64,000 nt of DNA, taken from the NCBI RefSeq assembly GCF_013761005.1, contig NZ_JACDUS010000001.1, positions 310,001 through 374,000 of the forward strand, given 5' to 3'. A program made the position numbers and the translations under genes. Origin of the DNA: Desulfosalsimonas propionicica (GTDB lineage: Bacteria > Desulfobacterota > Desulfobacteria > Desulfobacterales > Desulfosalsimonadaceae). Every line of letters starts with the position of its first letter. Position 1 is the stretch's first letter. Of the stretch, positions 29,174 to 39,000 are shown in pieces. Below the pieces are notes generated by a model. That model was not told the origin of the DNA, searched no databases, and worked only from the letters and a program-made list of their open reading frames with translations.

Positions 29174-31462
29174 ATGTGGAGCCGGATTTTAGCTTTGTTA
29201 TGCATACTGATATTCATGTCAATGCCGGTATACGCGAAGTCTGCCTTCAAAACGGGGGAAGAGGTCAACTCATTTGAATATATCAACTGGGAGGATGTTC
29301 GGGTTTTTTTATCCGAAGATGAAAAATTTTCCGGAGTTGTGGGGGTTTACAACAATCATTATGTGGGTTTCGACAGGGAATTTTCCGGCTCCATCATCAA
29401 TGAAGGCAGAATTTTCGCAGCGTCTGATGCCAGCAGTGCTCCTGTCTTCGGCATATATTTTGAGCTGCCTGTTATAGAGAGCACAATTATAAACTCCGGC
29501 ATCATTGAAACAGAGACCAACATTGACGGAACGCAGGGAGATGCCTCGGGTTCGGCCACAGGTGTATACTCGATGACAGTAGAAAACAGCACCATTGATA
29601 ACTCGGGAAGTATCAGTGCAAGGGCAAATTTAAATAATGTCAACGGAGACGCTTTGGCCCAGGCCAGCGGGATTCAGATTGGATACCTTTTAGGTGAGGC
29701 CAGAACTTTAAAAGACAGCACCATTATCAACACAGGAAGCATAGAGTCAAGTGCGGATCTGACAAACATAAGCGGAAATGCCGATATTTATGCACTGGGC
29801 ATCTTTGTAGATTACGCCGTATCAGATTCTAAAATAACCACAATAGACAATCAGGGCACAATAGAGGTATCTGCTTCAGTCGATAACAGTCCAAGTGAGA
29901 CCAGCTTCAGGACTGCAGGCATTTGGATCGGAGAAAGCGATGGCGATAAAGTTCAGGTTGGGAACCGTGGACTAATCAAAGTTGATGTATCCGATCTTGG
30001 TGAATTCGAAGAAACAGTCCCTGACAATGGCGGCAGTTTTAAAATAGCCTCTGCGGTCGTGTTTGACAAAACCACCGCGGATTTCAGCAACACCGGCCGT
30101 CTGTATTCCTCTGGCAATGCCCGCGCCCTGTCCCTTTATAATGGATCAGATGTAACGCTTCAGGACGGATTCGGCTATGTTTTCCACGGCAGCCCGGCTG
30201 AAACAAAAAGACCCATATATGTCGATGCCCTGAGCACCCTGGATCTAAACGGCGTGCCTCTTATTGCAGACGGCGCTAGTGACACGGTTCTCGGCCAGCC
30301 CTATTACCTGGTGGATGAGGACAGCACGGTTGCAAACACATGGGGGCCGCTTAAAAAAGGCTTTTCTAACCCGGATATTACAGTGAACTGGCATGGAGAC
30401 GACAGGGCCGGGAATTCGGCTGTGATCTTCAATTTTACACCCGAGGGCAACAAGTCGGCAAGGGCGGGCATGGCCGCTCGCACAGCTGCATATGCCGGCC
30501 AGGCGCAGCTTTCGCAGTATCTGCTATCCGGCCACGTATTTGGCGGGGGAAGCTTCCTTGCAGATGCACAAAAAAACAAGGAGCCGATACTGCTGGCCTC
30601 AGCAGGCACAAGCGATGTATACAACCTGGGAACCTCCGGCGGTGCCTATAAAAACGGTGCCTATATTCTGCCGTATTATACAAAAATCAAGGAAAAAGGT
30701 TTGGGCGCAGACATTGATTCCAGAGGGTTTTTCATGGGATATGAAAGAAAGCTTGACGCTTTTACCGTTGGCGTGTTCGGCGGATACGGCAGAAACGATG
30801 TTGACTTTACCGACACCTACAAAAACAATGACGAGGACCAGGACGGCTACACCGCGGGTGTGTACGGAATATATAACCAGAACAAATGGTTTGGAGAATT
30901 TTTTGCCAGCTACAATAAAATAGAGCACGACTATTCCGGATGGACCGGGATGAACCTTGAATTAAGGGAAACAGATGACTATGACAGCCATGCTTTTTTG
31001 ACCGGGGCAAAGGCCGGAATGAAGTTTGAGGCGTCGGCTTGGGGCATTTACCCGTCAATGGGGCTCAGCTGGACCAACTGGAGAACCGGGGGCCACAGTT
31101 CAAAGGTTGCGGTCAATTCGGACTGGAACACGCATTATGATTCCCTGAGCGAAGATTGGTTTCAACTGTCTGCAGGAATTGACGCCTCCAGGAAGTGGCG
31201 CCTGGAAAATGACGGGGCATTCAGGATAACCGCCGGTATGGGGGTCAAAAGGGCCCTCAATGACAATGACATGGAAGTGGCCCAGAGCCTGATGGGCCAG
31301 AATGCAGTGATCAAAGAATCCATGGCATCGACCTCGGCCGTCCTGAATTTGGCCGGCATCTACAGCCGGGAGGTCTTTAGGATCAAGCTCGGCGTGATCA
31401 GCCAGCACAACGAGGATTATGATTACTACAACGGTTATCTGCAGGCGGGATTTGTGTGGTAG
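29174..31462 (+). CDS. Autotransporter with C-terminal beta-barrel
   Basis: 762 aa. Signal peptide MWSRILALLCILIFMSMPVYA at residues 1-21. The passenger consists of repeated short strands with motifs such as STIINSGIIE, STIDNSGSIS, STIINTGSIE and TIDNQGTIEV, as in beta-helical autotransporters. From about residue 490 a translocator barrel follows (GGAYKNGAYILPYYTKIKEKG, VGVFGGYGRNDVDF), ending in an aromatic residue (LQAGFVW) as needed for outer-membrane insertion. AGGAGA before ATG 29174 fixes the start. An autotransporter inside a glycan locus is unusual; it may be an adhesin whose exposure relates to the polysaccharide. Confidence 0.88.
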   Translation: MWSRILALLCILIFMSMPVYAKSAFKTGEEVNSFEYINWEDVRVFLSEDEKFSGVVGVYNNHYVGFDREFSGSIINEGRIFAASDASSAPVFGIYFELPVIESTIINSGIIETETNIDGTQGDASGSATGVYSMTVENSTIDNSGSISARANLNNVNGDALAQASGIQIGYLLGEARTLKDSTIINTGSIESSADLTNISGNADIYALGIFVDYAVSDSKITTIDNQGTIEVSASVDNSPSETSFRTAGIWIGESDGDKVQVGNRGLIKVDVSDLGEFEETVPDNGGSFKIASAVVFDKTTADFSNTGRLYSSGNARALSLYNGSDVTLQDGFGYVFHGSPAETKRPIYVDALSTLDLNGVPLIADGASDTVLGQPYYLVDEDSTVANTWGPLKKGFSNPDITVNWHGDDRAGNSAVIFNFTPEGNKSARAGMAARTAAYAGQAQLSQYLLSGHVFGGGSFLADAQKNKEPILLASAGTSDVYNLGTSGGAYKNGAYILPYYTKIKEKGLGADIDSRGFFMGYERKLDAFTVGVFGGYGRNDVDFTDTYKNNDEDQDGYTAGVYGIYNQNKWFGEFFASYNKIEHDYSGWTGMNLELRETDDYDSHAFLTGAKAGMKFEASAWGIYPSMGLSWTNWRTGGHSSKVAVNSDWNTHYDSLSEDWFQLSAGIDASRKWRLENDGAFRITAGMGVKRALNDNDMEVAQSLMGQNAVIKESMASTSAVLNLAGIYSREVFRIKLGVISQHNEDYDYYNGYLQAGFVW

Positions 31463-31488
31463 AAAAACGAATCAAAGATAAATTGAGC

Positions 31489-31523
31489 AAAAGGGGTGCC
31501 TGGCCACACGGGTGCCCCTTTTG
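31489..31523 (+). terminator. Terminator after the autotransporter
   Basis: AAAAGGGG (31489-31496) pairs with CCCCTTTT (31515-31522), with further partial pairing inside. It insulates the following manC promoter. Confidence 0.75.
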
Positions 31524-31537
31524 TCATTAAACGTGTC

Positions 31538-31626
31538 TTGACAGTAAAGCATAGAAAGAGTACCAAAGTTGTTCAAATTTGAAACCTTTTCGGCGATGCT
31601 TTTTGTGTCCCCGAAAGGGGCGGAGT
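31538..31626 (+). promoter_or_regulatory. Promoter, operator-like palindrome and leader of manC
   Basis: TTGACA (31538-31543), a 17-base spacer and TACCAA (31561-31566), then TTGTTCAAATTTGAAAC (31569-31585), which contains the perfect palindrome TTCAAATTTGAA. GTCCCCGAAAGGGGCGGAGT (31607-31626) is a CCCC-GAAA-GGGG hairpin followed by CGGAGT. Same layout and spacing as 20130-20217 before the MarR-type regulator. The 5' leader to manC would be about 150 bases. Confidence 0.65.
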
Positions 31627-31719
31627 GCTTGGAAATAAAGCCTTTGGCACAAAAAACAGGGGCGTGAATTTTTTCCGTTCTTTTTAACGATCCAAATCAC
31701 ATGGAGATTGTGATAAGAT

Positions 31720-32811
31720 ATGATTTTACCAGTAGTGTTGTCAGGGGGTTCGGGTACCCGCCTGTGGCCCATGTCGCGCAGATTATATCCCAAGCAGTTT
31801 TTGCCCATGCTGGGCGGCCAGGAGACCCTGCTGCAGTCTACGCTGCTGCGCCTGAACTCTGTTGACGACTGCAATCCCCCTGTGCTCGTCTGCAACGCGG
31901 AGCACCGTTTCATGGTCGCCGCCCAGGCCCAGGAGGCCGGAGTAAAGACTTCTTGCATTGTTCTTGAGCCAGTGGCCCGCAACACCGCCCCGGCCATTGC
32001 GGCTGCGGCTTTGATGGCCCTGGATGCGGGACAAGACCCTTTGCTGCTTGTCCTGCCGGCGGACCATTATATTGCGGACCCGGCGGCTTTTGCCCAGGCC
32101 GTCATTGCAGGTCAAAAGGCCGCAGAAAATGACGGCCTGGTCACTTTTGGCATCCTTCCGGACAAACCGGAAACAGGATATGGCTATATTCGCACATCCC
32201 GGGCCGGGGAGGCGGCAGAAGCCCTGCCGGTCCTGGAGTTTGTGGAAAAACCACACCGGGCCGCCGCGGAAAAATACGTTGAAACCGGCGGCTACCTCTG
32301 GAACAGCGGCATGTTTCTTTTTAAAGCGTCCGCTTATCTCCGGGAGCTTGGCGCCCACAGCCCGGAAATGCTGCTGGCCTGCAAAAAGGCGGTCAGCCAG
32401 GCGATAGAAGATACCGATTTTGTGCGCCTCGATGAAGATGCCTTCGCTGCCTGCCCGGCGGATTCCATTGATTACGCGGTTATGGAAAAAACCCATCATG
32501 CCATGGTGGTTCCGCTGGCTTGCGGCTGGAGTGACATCGGCTCCTGGTCGGCACTCCATGAAGTTTTGGAAAAAGATGCCTCAGGCAATGCCTGTATTGG
32601 CGATATATATATCCGGGATGTGAACAACAGCTATTTTCATTCCGATTCCCGGCTGGTGGCTGCATTGGGGGTGGACAGCCTGGTTTTGATTGATACGCCG
32701 GATGCGGTTATGGTCTCGACTTTAAACCGGGTCCAGGAGATAAAGTCCATTGTTTCGGATTTAAAGGAGCAAGGCCGGAGGGAAACAGAGACTTATGACC
32801 AAAAACCATGA
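31720..32811 (+). CDS. manC: Mannose-1-phosphate guanylyltransferase
   Basis: Makes GDP-mannose from mannose-1-phosphate and GTP. 363 aa. LSGGSGTRLWPMSRRLYPKQFLPM is the nucleotidyltransferase signature, and FVEKPHRAAAEKYVETGGYLWNSGMFLF the substrate-binding part. It lacks the C-terminal phosphomannose-isomerase domain of two-domain ManC/AlgA, so the isomerase must be encoded elsewhere. It heads the block leading to GDP-D-rhamnose with gmd and the rmd-like gene downstream. Confidence 0.92.
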   Translation: MILPVVLSGGSGTRLWPMSRRLYPKQFLPMLGGQETLLQSTLLRLNSVDDCNPPVLVCNAEHRFMVAAQAQEAGVKTSCIVLEPVARNTAPAIAAAALMALDAGQDPLLLVLPADHYIADPAAFAQAVIAGQKAAENDGLVTFGILPDKPETGYGYIRTSRAGEAAEALPVLEFVEKPHRAAAEKYVETGGYLWNSGMFLFKASAYLRELGAHSPEMLLACKKAVSQAIEDTDFVRLDEDAFAACPADSIDYAVMEKTHHAMVVPLACGWSDIGSWSALHEVLEKDASGNACIGDIYIRDVNNSYFHSDSRLVAALGVDSLVLIDTPDAVMVSTLNRVQEIKSIVSDLKEQGRRETETYDQKP

Positions 32812-32872
32812 ACCCATCCATGCGTTTTGCAGCTAAATCAAGACAAACCAAAGTATAGGGAAAATACCCGTC

Positions 32873-33670
32873 ATGAGCGCATTGATCCGCGCCGCCTGGG
32901 CATATCGGAACTTTATCATCACCTCTGTCAAAAACGAGTTTATCAGCAATTTCATCCGCAGCCGCCTGGGCGGGCTGTGGATGGTGATTGAACCGCTGGT
33001 CATGGTGGCCATCTATGCGGTGATTCTCTCTGCGGTGTTGGGAGCAAAGCTGCCGGGACTGGAGGAAAACCGGTTTGGCTACGCCATCTATCTGGTTTCC
33101 GGGATCGCCTGCTGGGAACTGTTTTCCAACGTGATTATCCGTTCCCTGAATATGTTTATCGCCAACGGAAATCTGATGAAAAAAGTTGTATTTCCGAAAG
33201 TTTGCCTGCCCTGCATCACGGTGGGCACGGCACTGGTAAACAACATCTTATTTATTTTTGCCGGGCTGTTTATATTTTTACTCGTAGGCCACTGGGTTAC
33301 CTGGCAAATCATCTATTTGCCCGTTCTGGTTGCCCTTACGGCTGCCCTTGGCCTTGGTTTTGGATTGATTTTCGGCATTCTCAATGTATTCATCCGCGAT
33401 GTCGGCCAGGCGGTGCCCCTGATATTGCAGATCGGCTTCTGGGGCACCCCCATTGTCTATCCTGTTTCCATTGTGCCGGATCAGGTGAAGTTTTTTCTTC
33501 AGCTCAACCCGGTGTTCTACCTGGTGCAGGGTTACCGGAACGTGCTGGCTTTTGGAGAGCCCGTACAGTGGTTTCCCTTGCTGGGGCTCGCCGGCATGGC
33601 AGCAGTTTTGCTGGCTGCGGCCTTTTGGATGTTTCGCCAGGCCAGCCCGGAAATGGTGGATGTGTTATGA
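32873..33670 (+). CDS. wzm: O-polysaccharide ABC transporter permease (Wzm)
   Basis: 265 aa ABC-2-type permease with about six membrane segments (GGLWMVIEPLVMVAIYAVILSAV, VPLILQIGFWGTPIVYPVSIVP). It exports a finished undecaprenyl-linked polysaccharide together with Wzt. It overlaps wzt by 4 bases (ATGA). Confidence 0.93.
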   Translation: MSALIRAAWAYRNFIITSVKNEFISNFIRSRLGGLWMVIEPLVMVAIYAVILSAVLGAKLPGLEENRFGYAIYLVSGIACWELFSNVIIRSLNMFIANGNLMKKVVFPKVCLPCITVGTALVNNILFIFAGLFIFLLVGHWVTWQIIYLPVLVALTAALGLGFGLIFGILNVFIRDVGQAVPLILQIGFWGTPIVYPVSIVPDQVKFFLQLNPVFYLVQGYRNVLAFGEPVQWFPLLGLAGMAAVLLAAAFWMFRQASPEMVDVL

Positions 33671-34893
33671 CAGCGCCGGTAATGGAAGTCAGCGGTATCA
33701 CCAAGATCTTTCGCACCTACCGAAGAGAGCTGCAGCGGGTCGCTACCTGGTTTGGTCTGTCGCCAAAGCCGGCAGAGGAGTTTGTCGTCCTTCGCGATAT
33801 TTCCTTTGGAATGATGCCCGGCCAGGCCATCGGAATCGTGGGGCAAAACGGCGCGGGCAAGAGCACACTGCTCAAGATCATTACCGGAACGTTGGTCCCC
33901 ACTCACGGACGGATCATGGTCAACGGCCATATTTCCGCCCTGCTGGAGCTGGGCCTGGGATTCAATCCCGAATTTACCGCCCGGCAGAATGTGTATCACA
34001 GCGGCGGATTAATGGGTTTTTCCCAAAAGCAGATTGCCGGGTTCATGCCCGAAGTCGAGGCATTTGCCCAAATCGGAGATTATTTTGACGAGCCCATGCG
34101 CACCTATTCCAGCGGCATGCAGATGCGGGTGGCCTTCAGCCTGGCCACGGCCGTCCGGCCGGATGTCCTGATTGTCGACGAGGCCCTGTCTGTGGGAGAT
34201 GCCTATTTCCAGCACAAGAGTTTTGAACGCATCCGCAGGTTCAGGGAACAGGGAACGTCCCTGCTGTTTGTTTCCCACGATAAGTCGGCTGTGCAATCCC
34301 TCTGTGACAGGGCCATTCTTCTGGAAAAGGGAGAGGCGGTCAAGGATGGTGATCCAGAAGAGATCATGGATTTCTACAATGCCATGATCGCCATGAAAGA
34401 AAATACCACGGTGGAAGTCCGGGAACTGGATTGCGGCAAAAAGCAGACTGTCTCCGGCACCGGCCAGGCAAAGGTCCAAAGCATCGGCCTGTACAATTCC
34501 AAAGGCGAGCCTGCGGAGCATATCGGAGTCGGAGAGCATGTGGAACTGCGCATCAAGGTTAAGGTCTTTGATGATCTTGAATCCCTGGTCCTGGGCTATG
34601 CGATCAAGGACAGGCTGGGCCAGGTTATGTACGGTACCAATACCTGGCATACAGGCCAGGCCATACAAAACCCTGTTCAGAATGATGTATACAATTTTAC
34701 TATATCCTTTCCGGCAAATCTGGGGGTGGGGAGTTATGCGATCACTACAGCCCTGACCGATAGAGATTCTCATATTACAGCCAATTATGAATGGATAGAT
34801 TTAGCAATGATTTTTGATGTCATAAATTTTGATAAGGTCCAATTCACTGGAAGTTCTTGGATTGAACCGATTATCGAGGTCAATCAAGTATGA
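33667..34893 (+). CDS. wzt: O-polysaccharide ABC transporter ATPase with C-terminal binding domain (Wzt)
   Basis: 408 aa. ATPase domain: Walker A GQNGAGKST near residue 59, signature YSSGMQMRVAFSLA and Walker B VLIVDEAL. A C-terminal beta-rich extension from about residue 250 (GLYNSKGEPAEHIGVGEHVELRIKVKV) corresponds to the Wzt C-terminal domain, which in characterised systems recognises the modified non-reducing end of the chain before export. The start is ATG 33667 inside the wzm stop. It overlaps the methyltransferase gene by 4 bases, fitting a methyl cap as the export signal. Confidence 0.93.
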   Translation: MTAPVMEVSGITKIFRTYRRELQRVATWFGLSPKPAEEFVVLRDISFGMMPGQAIGIVGQNGAGKSTLLKIITGTLVPTHGRIMVNGHISALLELGLGFNPEFTARQNVYHSGGLMGFSQKQIAGFMPEVEAFAQIGDYFDEPMRTYSSGMQMRVAFSLATAVRPDVLIVDEALSVGDAYFQHKSFERIRRFREQGTSLLFVSHDKSAVQSLCDRAILLEKGEAVKDGDPEEIMDFYNAMIAMKENTTVEVRELDCGKKQTVSGTGQAKVQSIGLYNSKGEPAEHIGVGEHVELRIKVKVFDDLESLVLGYAIKDRLGQVMYGTNTWHTGQAIQNPVQNDVYNFTISFPANLGVGSYAITTALTDRDSHITANYEWIDLAMIFDVINFDKVQFTGSSWIEPIIEVNQV

Positions 34894-36059
34894 GTGATGG
34901 GTTTTATAGGTCTTTTGAGGATAAGTTTAGGGGATCACGGGATGTTATCAAGAAGCGGCTCTCGGTTTATTCTCAAATTATAGATTCTCTATCCCAGTGC
35001 TATAAAAATTTTTCAGCAGTCGATCTGGGGTGCGGCCGGGGCGAATGGCTTGAGTTGCTTCATGAAAAGGGACTAAGTGCAAAAGGCGTGGATATCGACA
35101 GAGCAATGCTCGATGTATGCCAAGAACTAAAGCTTGATGTGAGTGAAGGTGATGCCCTGAATTTTCTTGAGCTTCTTCCGAAGGAGAGTCAAGTTATTGT
35201 TTCAGCTTTTCATCTGGTTGAACATCTCCCTTTTGATGAATTAAAAAAACTTGTTGAAGAGTCATTTCGGGTACTGAAAAGAGGCGGAATTTTGATGATG
35301 GAAACACCCAATCCTGAGAATATACAGGTAGGGACAGCAAATTTCTATTTAGACCCAACTCATCAACGGCCTATTCCACCTCAGCTCCTGTCTTTTTTGC
35401 CGGAATATTATGGATTTGAAAGAATTAAAACCTTGCGCCTTCAGGAATCAAAGGACGTTCAAACATTAGACAATTTGACTCTTAGGAATGTTTTTGTCGG
35501 TGTAAGCCCAGATTATGCCGTAATAGCTCAAAAATCAGCTGACGAAGAACTGTTGAAAAAGACAGGTGCGATTTTTGAAGGCGATTGGGGGGTAACTTTA
35601 GAAACGCTTGCAAATAGCTATGACCTGCAAAATAGGAAAAGGATAGAGCAGGCCGAGATCCAAGCCAGAGATGCACAAGCAACAGCCCGCCAGCTCCATG
35701 ACCAACTCAACTCGGTATACTCAAGTACTTCCTGGCGTGTCACCTGGCCGCTGCGCAAAACAAAAGATCTTATTCATTTTTTGCGAAATTTACTGAAAAA
35801 TGGTGCCAGGGCCGTTCTGGTGCCAACAATACACATTGTGCTGGCCCGGCCATGGTTAAGGAGCCGGATTGATGCCGGGCTCATGCGGTTTCCGCGGCTG
35901 AGGGGCAGGTTGCAGCGTATTGCCATTGGTTCAGCCCATTCTTTCGACCATGCGGATCAATTCTATGGGATAAGTTCCGATACAAAGAATATGAGCCCTA
36001 CTGCCAGACGCGTCTATGCCGACCTGAAAAAAGCCATCAATCAGCAGCAGAAGAAATAA
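34890..36059 (+). CDS. SAM-dependent methyltransferase, possible chain-capping enzyme
   Basis: 389 aa. Class I methyltransferase motif I is at residues 44-53 (VDLGCGRGEW), with VIVSAFHLVEHLPF after it. A helical segment (ARDAQATARQLHDQLNSVYSSTSWRVTWPLR) follows, and then a basic C-terminal part. The architecture recalls WbdD-like terminators that methylate the chain end, but without a kinase domain. Its coupling to wzt (ATGA overlap) supports a role in chain termination; this is inference. Confidence 0.82.
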   Translation: MSDGFYRSFEDKFRGSRDVIKKRLSVYSQIIDSLSQCYKNFSAVDLGCGRGEWLELLHEKGLSAKGVDIDRAMLDVCQELKLDVSEGDALNFLELLPKESQVIVSAFHLVEHLPFDELKKLVEESFRVLKRGGILMMETPNPENIQVGTANFYLDPTHQRPIPPQLLSFLPEYYGFERIKTLRLQESKDVQTLDNLTLRNVFVGVSPDYAVIAQKSADEELLKKTGAIFEGDWGVTLETLANSYDLQNRKRIEQAEIQARDAQATARQLHDQLNSVYSSTSWRVTWPLRKTKDLIHFLRNLLKNGARAVLVPTIHIVLARPWLRSRIDAGLMRFPRLRGRLQRIAIGSAHSFDHADQFYGISSDTKNMSPTARRVYADLKKAINQQQKK

Positions 36060-36065
36060 AAACCC

Positions 36066-39000
36066 ATGCGCATTGTCATTGACCTGCAAGGTGCCCAGAC
36101 TGAAAGCCGTTTTCGCGGTATCGGCCGCTACTCCATGTCCCTGACCAGGGAGATGGTAAAGCAACGGGGCAATCACGAGATCGTCATTGCCCTAAACGGA
36201 CTTTTGCGCGATACCATTGAGCCTATCCGCGCTGAATTCGAGGGGCTGCTGCCCCGGGAAAATATTCGTGTCTGGTATGCTCCCGGCCCGGTACGGGAAT
36301 GCGAACCCGGCAACGAATGCCGCCGCCAGGCAGCAGAATTTATCAGGGAAGCATTTCTGGCCAGCCTGAATCCGGATATTATTTTCGTGACCAGTCTCTT
36401 TGAGGGATTTGTGGACGATGCTGTGACAAGTGTTGGTCTTTTTGATCAAAAGACTCCTGTTTTTGCAACGCTATATGATCTTATTCCATTACTAAGCCCT
36501 GAACATTATTTGACTCCTAATCCTGGTTATAAAAAATATTACCTGAACAAGATCGAGCATCTCAAAAAGGCAACCGGATGGCTTTGTATTTCAAATGCCA
36601 CCGAAAGAGAAGCACTGGAAATTATTGGCAATGACAATAAATACACCGTAAATATTTCTACTGCCTGCGATGATAAATTTTGTAGCTTAGAAAGCTCGAA
36701 AAAGGATTTCCAAGTTTTAACGAACCGATATCGTATCAATAAGCCCTTCATTTTATATACCGGTGGCTCGGACTTTAGAAAAAACTTGCACAGTCTGATC
36801 AGGGCTTATTCCGAGCTATCTCCAAAACTGAGAGCAGAATACCATCTTGTTTTGGCTGGGAAAATGCCTGAAGGGGAAATTGGACTCCTGAAAAAAACCG
36901 CCAAGAAGGCTGGCTTAAACGAGAACCAAGTTATCTTTACAGGCTATGTGACTGACGAAATGTTGTTACAGCTCTATAATCATTGTAAACTTTTTGTCTT
37001 TCCATCTTGGCACGAAGGGTTCGGGCTGCCAGTACTTGAGGCCATGTCATGCGGTGCACCGACCATATGCAGCAACAACAGCAGCCTGCCGGAAGTTATT
37101 GGCAATGAAAAAGCGCTTTTCAACCTTTCATCGGAAAAAGAAATTTCAGACAAGATTGTGCAAGGGCTAACTGACAAAAGCTTTAGATCAGAACTCTTGA
37201 AACACTCATCCAGACAGAAAAAAAAGTTTTCCTGGGAAAAGAGTGCACTGCGAGCGTTAGAATTTTTAGAAAATTATTATGATAAAGAAGCTGGAAACGA
37301 AAAAAAAATTGTTTTCCCTGAAAGCCGGCCTATGTTGGCTTACGTCTCGCCACTCCCACCCGAACGAACCGGTATAGCAGATTACAGCGCCGAACTCGTG
37401 CCTTTTTTGGCGGAATATTATGAAATCGTCGTGGTGACGCCGCAGGCACGAGTCGATGATACTTGGGTTAGCAGGCATTGTAAAATTAGAGATGTTTCCT
37501 GGCTAAGGCACCATGATAGTGAACTGGACAGGGTGATTTACCAGTTCGGTAATTCACCTTTCCATCAACATATGCTTTCATTAGTAACGGAAATTCCGGG
37601 TACGGTAGTGCTGCACGATTTCTACATGAGTGGGCTGATGTCTTGGTTGGAAATGAATGCGGGCGTCGAATATGCTTGGACCAAATCGCTTTATGAAGCC
37701 CATGGATATGGTTCTGTATGCGCACGATATCGCGATGCCGAAGGAGCAAAACGCAAATACCCGGCCAACTTTAATGTTTTGCAGTATGCCCAAGGAATTA
37801 TCGTTCATTCTGATTATTCGCGGCAGCTTGCTCACCAATGGTATGGGGACAACAATCCCGACAATTATGTTGTCATTCCTCCCCTGCGCACTCCGGCCCC
37901 ATTATTTGACAAGAATAAAGCCAAAAGACAACTCGGCTTCAGAGAAGATGATTTTATTGTCTGCAGTTTTGGTTTTCTGGATGCAACCAAACTAAACCAT
38001 CGCCTGCTTGAATGCTGGCTTGCCAGTTCACTTTCCCGGGACAAGCATTGTTATTTGATTTTTGTTGGCGAAAACTGCTGTGATGGCTACGGCAGTGGCC
38101 TGCTTCGAAGTATTAGAGACAGTGGCCTCAAAAAGCGCATACGCATCACTGGCTTTGCTTCAGCCGAAGAGTTTTGTCTGTATCTTATGGCTGCGGATAT
38201 GGCAGTGCAACTGCGCACGTTATCGCGCGGGGAAACATCCGCGGCCGTCTTGGATTGTCTGAATTACGCTTTGCCGCTGATTGTGAATCGCAACGGCTCG
38301 ATGGCTGAACTGGACTGTGAGACCGCATGGATGCTGCCGGACGAGTTTAAGGACGCCGACCTCATTGAAGCTTTGGAAACATTAAGGCGAGACCCTCAAA
38401 GGCGGCGAGTTCTCGGGAGATGCGCCTGTGAAACCATGCATCAGAATCACGCACCTGTGGAGTGCGCCAGACGTTACGCAGAAGCTATCGAGCGGTTCCA
38501 TCGCAGGGCCCAAGTTTCTAAGCTTTCATTGATTCGCGCTATCGCCAAAAAAACAGAAGTGGCCTCGTTTTCTGAGCCTGAACTTATTCGCTTCTCCAAG
38601 TCGATTGCAGCTTCCTTGCCACCATCGAGGCCGGCCAAACGCTTGTTTTTGGATGTGACCGGCACCTGTCGGAATGACCTCAAGACAGGCATTGAACGTG
38701 TGGCCCGAGCTCTGATGATCGCCTTGTTGGACGCACCGCCGCCCGGCTACCGCATCGAACCTGTTTATCTCACTGAAGCCGGCGGAGCGTGGCACTATCG
38801 CTACGCCCGGCGTTACATACTTGACTTGCTGGGGTGCCCGTCCCAAGCGCTTAACGACGAAATCGTTGAACCTCAGAATGGGGATATTGTGCTGGTGCTT
38901 GATCTGTCCGGCGATGTGCTTATTCAGGCACAAAAAGCGGGGTTGTTTGCAGCCTACCGGGATAATGGTGTTGCTGTTTTTTCGACTGTTTTTGACCTTT

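Noticed and set aside
31629-31668. Leader peptide ORF (TTG start, about 12 codons) after CGGAG in the manC leader
   Set aside because: The gap between GGAG and TTG is only three bases, and the regulator leader has no equivalent ORF.
31567-31719. JUMPstart/ops element for RfaH in the manC leader
   Set aside because: No GGCGGTAGC-type ops sequence is present.
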